Shown one piece after another: positions 7,230 to 14,501 of a DNA stretch of 64,000 bases; the first letter of the stretch is position 1; every line of letters begins with the position of its first letter. Below the pieces are notes generated by a model that saw nothing but the letters and a program-made list of their open reading frames with translations, was not told the DNA's origin and did no database searches. The stretch spans positions 62,001 to 126,000 of the forward strand of contig NZ_PUIP01000004.1 of assembly GCF_002968015.1 (NCBI RefSeq). The letters run 5' to 3'. A program made the position numbers and the translations under genes. Source of the DNA: Massilia phosphatilytica. GTDB taxonomy: Bacteria > Pseudomonadota > Gammaproteobacteria > Burkholderiales > Burkholderiaceae_D.

Positions 7230-10016
7230 ATGCCGATCGCCACCAGGATTCTTGCCCTGCTTGCCGCATTCGCGGTGCCTTGCGCCGCAGCGGCGCCCTT
7301 CGAACTGGCCGCGCCGGACGGTCCACCGGTCATCGTGCACGATGGCGGCAAAACGCTGGAACTGGCGGCGGGGCTGTTGCGCCGCGACCTGCATGCCGTG
7401 GCCGGCGTGGAGGCGGCCACGGCGAGCGATCTGTCGGCGTGCCGCCGGGTATGCGTCGTCGTCGGCACCGCCGACTCGCCCATGGTGCAGGGGCTGGCGC
7501 GGCAGAACAGTGTCGACCTGCGGCCGTTGCAAGGCCAGTGGGAACGCTATGCGCGGGTCGCCATCCGCGACCGTGCCGGGCGGGATATCCTGCTGGTCGC
7601 GGGCTCGGACCCGCGCGGGGCGGTGTACGGCGTGGTGGACCTGGGCCGTGAACTGGGCGTCTCGGCCTGGGAATGGTGGGCCGACGTGGCGCCCCGCCGC
7701 AACGAGCGCCCCGCCGTCGACGGCGCCTTGCGGCTGTCGGACGCGCCTTCCGTCCAGTACCGCGGCATCTTCCTGAACGACGAAGACTGGGGCCTGCAAC
7801 CCTGGGCGGCCGCGCGGGATCCGGCCGGGGACGTGGGGCCGGCGACGTATGCGCGCATCTTCGAGTTGATGTGGCGACTCAAGGCCAACCTGATCTGGCC
7901 GGCCATGCACGATTCGACGAAGCCCTTCTACCAGGTCGAGGGCAATGCCCGCACGGCGGCCGACTACGCCATCGTCGTGGGTACGTCGCATGCCGAACCC
8001 ATGATGCGCAACAATGTCCGGGAATGGGACAGCCGCAAGGCCGGACCCTTCAACTTCTTCACGAATCGCGATGCGATGGCGGACTACTGGCGCCGCCGCG
8101 TGGACGAGGTGAAGGAAGGAGCGAATATCTATTCGGTCGGCCTGCGCGGCGTGCACGATTCGGGGATGGAGGGCGCGGCCACGATCGAACAGGCGCGCGG
8201 CGCGACGGAAGATGCCATCCGGCTGCAGCGCGGCATTCTGGCGCGCAGCCTCGGCCGCCCGGCCGCCGGCGTCCCGCAGGCGCTCACCCTGTACAAGGAA
8301 GTGCTGGACGTCTACAAGGCGGGGCTGAAAGTGCCGGACGACGTCACGCTCGTCTGGCCGGACGATAACTACGGCTACCTGCACCAACTGAGCAATGCGG
8401 ACGAGCGCCGCCGGACGGGCGGCGCGGGCATCTATTACCACATTTCTTACTGGGGCCGCCCGCACGACTACCTGTGGCTGGGCACGACGCATCCGGCCCT
8501 CGTCCGCGACCAGTTGCAGCGGGCCTGGAGCACGGGCGCGCGCAAGCTGTGGGTCGTGAACGTGGGCGACATCAAGCCGGCCGAGTACCTCGTCCAGTAT
8601 TTCCTCGACAGCGCATTCGATGCGCGCGGCCTCGACGCGGATCCGGCCCGGCACCTGGCCGCCTGGAGCAGTACCCAGTTCGGGGCCGAACTGGGTGCGG
8701 ACGTCGCAGATGTATTGCGCGGCTATTACGACCTTGCGTGGGAACGCCGTCCCGAATTCATGGGCTTCGGGCAGGTGGAACCCATCACGCCGAACCGCCG
8801 CACGGGCTATATGGCCTCCGGCGGCGAGGAGGGCGTGCGGCGCCTGGAGCGTTACGCGGCACTGGTGGCCCGGGCCGAGGCGCTGACGCAACGCGTCCCG
8901 GCCGCGCTGCGCGATGCTTATTTCGAGCTCGTGCTGTATCCCGTGCGCGGGGCGGCGAACCTGAATGCGCGCATCCTGAAGCTCGACCTGGCCGCCGAGG
9001 CGGCGCGCCAGGGTCGTCCGTCGGCCCCGCACCTTGTGGACGAAGCACGGCAGGCGCACGCGCAGATCGTGGCCGATACGCACACCTACAATGGCCTCGG
9101 CGGCGGTAAATGGCGCAACATGATGGACATGGCGCCGCGCCGCCTGCCCGTGTTCGCGGAGCCCGCGTGGCCGGCCTACGCGGCGGACCAGGGCAAAGGG
9201 TGCGACATCGTCTACCCCTATCCGTATTCGGCGCAGGCCGATCACCTGGTCTTCGGCAAGGGCGAGCCGGCGACGCAGGTCGTCACCCTGGCGGCGCATG
9301 GCGGCCAGGCCGCTGACTGGTCCGTGGCCGCCGGGGCGCGCGGCATCACGGCCGCGGTCCAGGCGGGTACGCTCGATGCCGCCAACGGCTACGAACAGCG
9401 TATCGCCATCCGCTACGACGGGTCGGACAAGCCGGCGTTCACCGTGCGGTGCGGTGGGCACGAGCTGGGCGTGCACCTGCGCCTGGCCCCGCCCGCGCCG
9501 GCCGGCGTGCCGGGCGAGCATGCGCGCATCGTCAGCATCGCCGCCGGCAGTGCCGCCCCGAACCCGGACTGGGAACGCCAGCCGGGCCTGGGCACGAGCG
9601 GCAGCGCCTTGCGCGCGCGCCTGGACTTGCGCCCCCGCGAACCCAGGGACTTCGGCAAGGCCACGCCGCTGACCTATGCGTTCGACACGACGACGGACGG
9701 CGGTGCGACCCTGCGCCTCGTGGCCGTGCCCGTACACCCGCTGGCGGGCGACGGCCGGGTGCGCGTGGCCTGGCGCCTGGACGGCGGGCCCATCCTGGCG
9801 GCCGATTTCGCGACGACCGGCCGCAGCGACGAGTGGAAGCGGAACGTGCTGTCCAATACGGCCGTGCGGACGACGACCCTGCCGCGCATGAAACCGGGGC
9901 GGCACACGATCCAGGTGCTGGCGCTGGACCCTGGCGTCGTGCTGGACCGGATCGACGTCGTGCTGGACGGTGCCCCCGAGCTCTATGGCGCGGCCCTGGA
10001 ACGACAGGAGAGATGA
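7230..10016 (+). CDS. GH115 alpha-glucuronidase
   Basis: A 928-residue secreted enzyme. The ATG at 7230 gives a clean signal peptide (MPIATRILALLAAFAVPCAAAA), whereas the frame upstream of it encodes a non-signal extension and contains operator-like DNA. GH115 hallmarks include an N-terminal GH67/GH115-type domain (GSDPRGAVYGVVDL), the YRGIFLNDEDWGLQPWA motif near residue 185, LKANLIWPAMHD, LVWPDDNYGY and KLWVVNVGDIKPAEY, plus a C-terminal beta-sandwich (~residues 700-928). GH115 enzymes remove (4-O-methyl-)D-glucuronate from internal sites of glucuronoxylan; some act on arabinogalactan proteins. The released uronate would feed the oxidative pathway represented here by gudD and the dehydrogenase at 19269. 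Confidence 0.93.
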   Translation: MPIATRILALLAAFAVPCAAAAPFELAAPDGPPVIVHDGGKTLELAAGLLRRDLHAVAGVEAATASDLSACRRVCVVVGTADSPMVQGLARQNSVDLRPLQGQWERYARVAIRDRAGRDILLVAGSDPRGAVYGVVDLGRELGVSAWEWWADVAPRRNERPAVDGALRLSDAPSVQYRGIFLNDEDWGLQPWAAARDPAGDVGPATYARIFELMWRLKANLIWPAMHDSTKPFYQVEGNARTAADYAIVVGTSHAEPMMRNNVREWDSRKAGPFNFFTNRDAMADYWRRRVDEVKEGANIYSVGLRGVHDSGMEGAATIEQARGATEDAIRLQRGILARSLGRPAAGVPQALTLYKEVLDVYKAGLKVPDDVTLVWPDDNYGYLHQLSNADERRRTGGAGIYYHISYWGRPHDYLWLGTTHPALVRDQLQRAWSTGARKLWVVNVGDIKPAEYLVQYFLDSAFDARGLDADPARHLAAWSSTQFGAELGADVADVLRGYYDLAWERRPEFMGFGQVEPITPNRRTGYMASGGEEGVRRLERYAALVARAEALTQRVPAALRDAYFELVLYPVRGAANLNARILKLDLAAEAARQGRPSAPHLVDEARQAHAQIVADTHTYNGLGGGKWRNMMDMAPRRLPVFAEPAWPAYAADQGKGCDIVYPYPYSAQADHLVFGKGEPATQVVTLAAHGGQAADWSVAAGARGITAAVQAGTLDAANGYEQRIAIRYDGSDKPAFTVRCGGHELGVHLRLAPPAPAGVPGEHARIVSIAAGSAAPNPDWERQPGLGTSGSALRARLDLRPREPRDFGKATPLTYAFDTTTDGGATLRLVAVPVHPLAGDGRVRVAWRLDGGPILAADFATTGRSDEWKRNVLSNTAVRTTTLPRMKPGRHTIQVLALDPGVVLDRIDVVLDGAPELYGAALERQER

Positions 10017-10028
10017 CCGACAACGTCG

Positions 10029-10044
10029 ACCGGCTGGACCAATT
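10029..10044 (-). promoter_or_regulatory. Fourth TTGGTC box, before the regulator pair
   Basis: The minus strand reads AATTGGTCCAGCCGGT, matching the box at 4733-4748 in 14 of 16 bases. It lies 13 bp after the GH115 stop and 120 bp before the first FCD regulator gene, consistent with autoregulation. Confidence 0.55.
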
Positions 10045-10102
10045 TCTGTAAAGTTCCTGGCGCGCCCGACGCTCGCAGGCGGCAATGTGATAAGATTGAT
10101 CT

Positions 10103-10123
10103 GAGATACTAAAGTTTTACGTA
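10103..10123 (+). promoter_or_regulatory. ACTAA box 3, before the regulator pair
   Basis: The box reads GAGATACTAAAGTTTTACGT with one more base and lies 40 bp before the ATG of the first regulator gene. Both operator types of this locus are therefore present in one 147-bp intergenic region, as expected if each regulator controls its own expression. Confidence 0.65.
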
Positions 10124-10163
10124 TCGCAGACCCGTCCGTTGTCCCTTTTGCATTCAGATTGCC

Positions 10164-10880
10164 ATGAACAAGTTCGAGCTCGCCGGCGCCTTCGCGCTCG
10201 ATAAGTCGCAAGGCGCGGCGCAGCAGATCTACGCCTACCTGCGCGCGGCAATCGTCCAGTTGAAGCTCGTGCCCGGGACCGACCTGGACCGGGCCGAACT
10301 GGCCCGCCACTTCGGCGTGTCCGTGACGCCTGTCCGGGACGCGTTGCTGAAGCTGGAGGAAGAGGAACTGGTCGACGTCTTTCCGCAGCACGGCACGCGC
10401 GTGCGCGTGGTCGACCTTGAATCGGCCCGGAATGCCCATTTCCTGCGCCTGACCCTCGAACTGGAAATCGCGCGCAAGCTGGCCCAGCGCCATGACGACA
10501 CGCTCGTCCGGGACTTGCAGGGCTTCGTGGCGCAGCAGCGCGCCTGCACCGGGCGCGGGGACATGGAGGGCTTCGCCCAGGCCGACCACGCCTTCCACGA
10601 GCGCATGTACGTCGCCGCGCGGGCCGAACAGTTGTGGCGCCTCATGCGGGGCAAGAGCGGCAACATGGATCGCCTGCGGCGGCTGCATCTGCTGGAGAGC
10701 GGAAAAGCGGAATCCGTCGCGCAGGAACATGCGGACATCGCGGCGGCGATCGCGCAGGGCGATGTGGAACTGGCGGAAGCGGGCGTGCGCAAGCACCTGG
10801 GCGGCACGCTGTCGCAATTGGCGAGCTTGCGGGAACGCTATCCCGATTACCTGATCGGCCGTTCGGGAGACAGCCTGTGA
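10164..10880 (+). CDS. GntR-family regulator, FCD subfamily (first of a tandem pair)
   Basis: A 238-residue cytoplasmic transcription factor. Residues ~18-85 form the winged helix (AELARHFGVSVTPVRDALLKL, then the wing VFPQHGTRVR). Residues ~92-225 form the all-helical FCD effector domain with metal-site residues in NAHFLR, HAFHERMY, EHADI and RKHLGG. FCD regulators usually repress and are released by sugar acids or their breakdown products. The neighbours (GH115, gudD, uronate-route dehydrogenase) suggest a hexuronate-, glucarate- or related acid effector, which is an inference. Its stop codon overlaps the GTG start of the second regulator. Confidence 0.93.
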   Translation: MNKFELAGAFALDKSQGAAQQIYAYLRAAIVQLKLVPGTDLDRAELARHFGVSVTPVRDALLKLEEEELVDVFPQHGTRVRVVDLESARNAHFLRLTLELEIARKLAQRHDDTLVRDLQGFVAQQRACTGRGDMEGFAQADHAFHERMYVAARAEQLWRLMRGKSGNMDRLRRLHLLESGKAESVAQEHADIAAAIAQGDVELAEAGVRKHLGGTLSQLASLRERYPDYLIGRSGDSL

Positions 10881-11578
10881 CACAGCTCTTCGTCCCCGGC
10901 AGTTTTCGCCTGGACCGGATGCGCAACGCGTCGGCCCAGGTCTTCGACCATTTGCGTGAACGCATCATTTCGCTCGACCTGAAGCCGGGCGTGCAACTGC
11001 AGCGCGACGAACTGGCTGCCTATTTCGACCTGTCCTCGACGCCTGTCCGCGACGCACTGACCCGGCTGGGCGAAGAGGGCCTCGTCGACATCGTTCCGAA
11101 ACAGAGCACGGCCGTGCGGGCGATCGACGTCGAGTCGGCCCGGCAAGCGCACTTCCTGAGGCTGTCGCTGGAACTGGAAATCGTCCACATGCTTGCGCAG
11201 GCGCCCAGCCCGCAGTTCGTCTCGACCCTGGAAAACATCGTGTCGCAGCAGGCGCTCGCATTGTCCCACCGTGACTTCGCGACGTTTGCGCAAGCGGACC
11301 AGGCGTTCCACCGCCAGATGTTCGTGGCGGCGCAGGCGGAAACCCTGTGGCACTGGATGCGCCGCCAAAGCGGCCAGCTGGACCGGCTGCGCCGGCTCCA
11401 CCTGCCCATCAAGGACAAGGCGGCGAACGTCCTTGTGGACCACGCGAGCATCGTGGCGGCGATCGCGGGCGGTGACGCCAAAGGTGCGCAGCGCAACGTC
11501 CGCAAGCATCTTTCCGGCACGCTGACGCAGCTGGATACCATCCGCGCCGAACATCCGGACTGGCTGCTCCCTGAGTGA
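10877..11578 (+). CDS. GntR-family regulator, FCD subfamily (second of the pair)
   Basis: A 233-residue paralogue of the preceding regulator. It starts at GTG 10877, giving a 4-base GTGA overlap and probable translational coupling; the frame is open further upstream inside the first gene, but the homology with the paralogue begins here. The winged helix has RDELAAYFDLSSTPVRDAL and the wing IVPKQSTAVRA. The FCD domain repeats the same pattern (ARQAHFLRLSLELEI, QADQAFHRQMF, VDHASI, RKHLSG). Two diverged copies kept in one operon suggest heteromers or two operator specificities; two kinds of operator-like box do occur in the locus. Confidence 0.93.
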   Translation: MTQLFVPGSFRLDRMRNASAQVFDHLRERIISLDLKPGVQLQRDELAAYFDLSSTPVRDALTRLGEEGLVDIVPKQSTAVRAIDVESARQAHFLRLSLELEIVHMLAQAPSPQFVSTLENIVSQQALALSHRDFATFAQADQAFHRQMFVAAQAETLWHWMRRQSGQLDRLRRLHLPIKDKAANVLVDHASIVAAIAGGDAKGAQRNVRKHLSGTLTQLDTIRAEHPDWLLPE

Positions 11579-11615
11579 CAACGCGGGCATCGTCGCGTTC
11601 TGACTACGTCGGCTT

Positions 11616-11636
11616 CTCGTAAAATATTAGTGCATT
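11616..11636 (-). promoter_or_regulatory. ACTAA box 4, before gudD
   Basis: The minus strand reads AATGCACTAATATTTTACGA. It ends 71 bp before the gudD ATG and keeps the ACTAA-N4-TTAC core. Confidence 0.65.
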
Positions 11637-11707
11637 ACCGCATCGGCTCGGGTAGCATGTGCGTCTCGGCGCCGTGCCATTCCCCTTTCCATGACGAGAC
11701 TACGACC

Positions 11708-13078
11708 ATGACCCCCTACACGACCACCAGTACGCCCGTGATCACTTCCATGCGGGCGATCCCCGTCGCCGGGCGCGACAGCATGCTGCTCAACCTGTGC
11801 GGCGCGCACGCGCCGTTTTTCACGCGCAACCTGGTCTTGTTGACCGATAATGCCGGCCACGTGGGCATCGGCGAAGTGCCCGGCGGGGAGGGCATCCTGA
11901 ACATGCTGGAGCGCGTGATCCCGCTCGTCGTCGACACCGAGCTTGCCCGCTGGCAGCGCACCCTGAACACGGTGCGCGCGGCTTGCGTCGGGCCGCGGCA
12001 CCAGGTGAGCAATGCAGCAGAGGAGGCGGTGCTGCGCCAGCCGCACGAGATCAACCTGCGCCTGGAGAATGTCATCACTGCCGTCGAGGCGGCGCTGCTC
12101 GACCTGCTCGGCCAGCACCTGGGTGTGCCCGTCTGCGAACTGCTGGGCAACGGCCGCCAGCGGGACAGTGTGACGATGCTGGCCTATCTGTTCTACGTGG
12201 GCGACGCCGCCCGCACGGACCTGCCCTATGGCGCCGCCGAAACGGCCGATGGCTGGTATGCACTGCGCGACCGCGAGGCGCTGACGCCGCGTGCCATCGC
12301 GGATCTCGCCGACGCCGCCGTCGATCGCTACGGCTTCCGCGATTTCAAGTTGAAGGGTGGCGTGATGGCGCCGGACGCGGAGGTGGAGGCCGCAGCCGCC
12401 ATCAAACAGCGCTACCCGGATGCCAGCGTCACCGTCGATCCGAACGGCGCCTGGTCGCTGGCGCAGGCGATCGCGGCGTGCAAGGGCCAGGGCCATGTGC
12501 TGGCGTACGCTGAAGACCCGTGCGGTCCGGAAAGCGGCTACTCGGGCCGCGAGACCATGGCCGAGTTCAAGCGCGCCACCGGCATCCGCACCGCGACGAA
12601 CATGGTCGCGACGGACTGGCGCCAGATGGCCCACTCGCACCTGCTGGGCGCCGTCGACATCCCGCTCGCCGACCCGCACTTCTGGACCATGCAGGGTTCC
12701 GTGCGCCTCGCGCAGCTGTGCCACGACTGGGGCATGACATGGGGTTCGCATTCGAACAACCACTTCGACGTCTCGCTGGCCATGTTTACGCACTGCGCCG
12801 CCGCCGCCCCGGGCAACATCACGGCGATCGACACGCACTGGATCTGGCAGGAAGGCCGCGAGCAACTGACGCAGGAGCCGCTGCGGATCGTGGGCGGCCA
12901 GGTCGCGGTGCCGGACGCGCCGGGCCTGGGCATCAAGCCCGACATGGAACGCATCGCCGCGGCCCACGCGTTGTACAGGAAGGTGGCCGGCGGCGCCCGC
13001 GATGACGCGATGGCCATGCGCTACCTCGTGCCCGGCTGGACGTACGATCCCAGGAAGCCGAGCCTCGCGCGCGGCTGA
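11708..13078 (+). CDS. gudD: D-glucarate dehydratase
   Basis: A 456-residue enolase-superfamily enzyme, close in length to E. coli GudD (446). The ATG at 11708 aligns with the family start; the open frame before it contains operator-like sequence. Family landmarks are FKLKGGV (catalytic Lys-x-Lys), TVDPNGAWS and YAEDPCGPE (metal ligands), [13 protein letters not shown], and GSHSNNHFD with the catalytic His, then [13 protein letters not shown]. It converts D-glucarate to 5-keto-4-deoxy-D-glucarate in the cytoplasm. Together with uronate dehydrogenase (not seen here) and the semialdehyde dehydrogenase at 19269 it would turn glucuronate into 2-oxoglutarate. The substrate assignment is strong because the similarity to GudD is extensive. 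Confidence 0.95.
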   Translation: MTPYTTTSTPVITSMRAIPVAGRDSMLLNLCGAHAPFFTRNLVLLTDNAGHVGIGEVPGGEGILNMLERVIPLVVDTELARWQRTLNTVRAACVGPRHQVSNAAEEAVLRQPHEINLRLENVITAVEAALLDLLGQHLGVPVCELLGNGRQRDSVTMLAYLFYVGDAARTDLPYGAAETADGWYALRDREALTPRAIADLADAAVDRYGFRDFKLKGGVMAPDAEVEAAAAIKQRYPDASVTVDPNGAWSLAQAIAACKGQGHVLAYAEDPCGPESGYSGRETMAEFKRATGIRTATNMVATDWRQMAHSHLLGAVDIPLADPHFWTMQGSVRLAQLCHDWGMTWGSHSNNHFDVSLAMFTHCAAAAPGNITAIDTHWIWQEGREQLTQEPLRIVGGQVAVPDAPGLGIKPDMERIAAAHALYRKVAGGARDDAMAMRYLVPGWTYDPRKPSLARG

Positions 13079-13124
13079 GGTCAAGCAAAGCGATATACGA
13101 AATCGAGGAAAGCATATACATCCG

Positions 13125-13145
13125 TTGCTAATGTATTAGTGTATC
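13125..13145 (-). promoter_or_regulatory. ACTAA box 5, before the acetylesterase gene
   Basis: The minus strand starts GATACACTAATACATTA and ends GCAA. This is the most symmetric copy (CTAATAC-ATTAG). It ends 35 bp before the ATG at 13181, where a repressor could block RNA polymerase. Confidence 0.7.
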
Positions 13146-13180
13146 GTTTGAGCTGCGACTAATGACAGGAGAGAAGCAGC

Positions 13181-14002
13181 ATGCGTAACACACTTGCGAC
13201 AGCACTGGTTTTCGGCTCGTTCATGCTGGGCGCGAGCGCCCATGCCGGCGAGGCGAAGCCCGTGCGCTTCATCCTCGTTGGCGATTCGACGATGGCGAAG
13301 GCGAGCGGCTACGGCAACGCCTTGTGCGACAGCGTGATCGTTGCCGACACTTGCCTCAACCTCGCGCGCGCCGGACGTAGTTCGGCCAGTTTCCGCAGAG
13401 AAGGGCGCTGGGATGAAGTCGAGGGTTTGCTGCGTGGCAATGCCGCCTACCGTGCGACCTATGTGCTGATCCAGTTCGGCCATAACGACCAGCCGGGCAA
13501 GCCCGGGCACAGCACGGACCTGGCCACGGAATTCCCGGCCAACATGGCGCGCTATGCCCGCGACGTCAAGGCATTGGGCGGCGTGCCCGTCCTGGTGACG
13601 CCACTGACGCGCCGCACGTTCGTCGATGGCAAGCTCGACAACAACCTGCGCCCGTGGGCGGACGCGGTGCTGAAGGTGGCGCGGCAGGAACACGTGCCGG
13701 TGCTGGACCTGAACGCCGACAGCCACGCGGCCGTCCAGGCCATGGGGCAGGACGAGGCGGACACGCTGGCCGTCGAACCCCGTCCTGCGGGCTGGGCCGG
13801 ACCGGCCGTCCTGCCCGGGGCGCCCGGCTACGGCAAGGCCGCACCGGAAAACGTCCAGCAGCCGTCCGCGCCCCGGACCGCATTCGACCGCACCCACCTG
13901 GGCCGCAAAGGCGCGGCGTTTTTCGCGCGCATGGTCGAAGTGGAATTGGAAAAGGCAATGCCGGAATTAAGGTCGGAATTTTTGCCCGGAAACGTTAAAT
14001 AG
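13181..14002 (+). CDS. Rhamnogalacturonan acetylesterase-like SGNH hydrolase
   Basis: A 273-residue periplasmic or secreted esterase with a signal peptide ending at SAHA. The nucleophile Ser is in LVGDSTMA, block II Gly in LNLARAGRSSASF, block III Asn in QFGHNDQPG, and the Asp/His pair in FDRTHLG. This is the CE12-type arrangement, acting on acetylated pectin or hemicellulose. It is a single-domain protein, unlike the longer lipoprotein esterase at the left edge. An AGGAGAG site precedes the ATG, and an ACTAA box ends 35 bp upstream, so it likely belongs to the same regulon as gudD. Confidence 0.9.
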   Translation: MRNTLATALVFGSFMLGASAHAGEAKPVRFILVGDSTMAKASGYGNALCDSVIVADTCLNLARAGRSSASFRREGRWDEVEGLLRGNAAYRATYVLIQFGHNDQPGKPGHSTDLATEFPANMARYARDVKALGGVPVLVTPLTRRTFVDGKLDNNLRPWADAVLKVARQEHVPVLDLNADSHAAVQAMGQDEADTLAVEPRPAGWAGPAVLPGAPGYGKAAPENVQQPSAPRTAFDRTHLGRKGAAFFARMVEVELEKAMPELRSEFLPGNVK

Positions 14003-14009
14003 AAAACCG

Positions 14010-14074
14010 GGAAAAGGTGGCGCGGATTTCACTCCTCGAATATATCGGGAGTGGAAGAAGTCGGCGCCTTTTCC
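14010..14074 (+). terminator. Nested inverted repeat after the acetylesterase gene
   Basis: The outer arms GGAAAAGG (14010-14017) and CCTTTTCC (14067-14074) enclose an inner stem CACTCC/GGAGTG. It starts 8 bp after the stop codon. It could end the transcript, but the U-rich tail is weak, so this is a tentative call. Confidence 0.4.
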
Positions 14075-14359
14075 GAAACTGTTATTCGCGCGCATTTACC
14101 GCCGCTTTTCGTTTTTCGGCAAATACCATTACACGGTTGCGCTATCCATTTCATTGAATAGCGCTTATCGACGCCGGTTTTTATATGGCAGGGGGCGCAT
14201 GAGGCCCCGTTGGAGTATAGCCTTGTCCGAATCGCGCGAGATATAACATCTGCGCCTGTTCTCCTGCGTATTTCATATAGCTTCCTATTTTCTCCCTTAT
14301 TACTGGGGACGCTTTGTTACCCACTTCGATTTCGATAAAAAAGCACGTTGTGTTTACGC

Positions 14360-14380
14360 GACGCACTAAAACATTACGAA
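14360..14380 (+). promoter_or_regulatory. ACTAA box 6, before the second receptor
   Basis: The box reads GACGCACTAAAACATTACGA with one more base, 121 bp before the receptor ATG. It is the only copy more than about 120 bp from its gene apart from box 1 relative to the divergent glycosidase. Confidence 0.6.
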
Positions 14381-14501
14381 ATTATTCCTGTAGCATTAGC
14401 GCAACTGAACCGTTCGTCCAGAAACAGCGGCAGTAGTGGCCCGGTATCAAAGCAATCATGCGATGCGCTCGGCCGCGTCCAATAATGTAGTGAGGAGATA
14501 T

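Larger units (their letters stand above)
14003..14501. other. A/T-rich gene-free region before the second receptor
   Basis: About 500 bp, much richer in A/T than the rest of the window, with no convincing gene. It holds a nested inverted repeat at 14010-14074, a hairpin GCGCTAT/ATAGCGC at 14139-14164 and ACTAA box 6 at 14360-14380. A 61-codon minus-strand frame at 14181-14366 has no ribosome site and no recognisable product. The region most likely carries the end of the esterase transcript and the receptor promoter. Confidence 0.55.

Noticed and set aside
10634..10876. Upstream extension of the second FCD regulator into the first gene
   Set aside because: Homology with the paralogue begins only after GTG 10877, and the extension translates as low-complexity sequence.
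14181..14366. 61-codon minus-strand frame in the A/T-rich intergenic region
   Set aside because: No ribosome site, no recognisable motif, and its start overlaps ACTAA box 6; A/T-rich DNA here makes a chance frame plausible.
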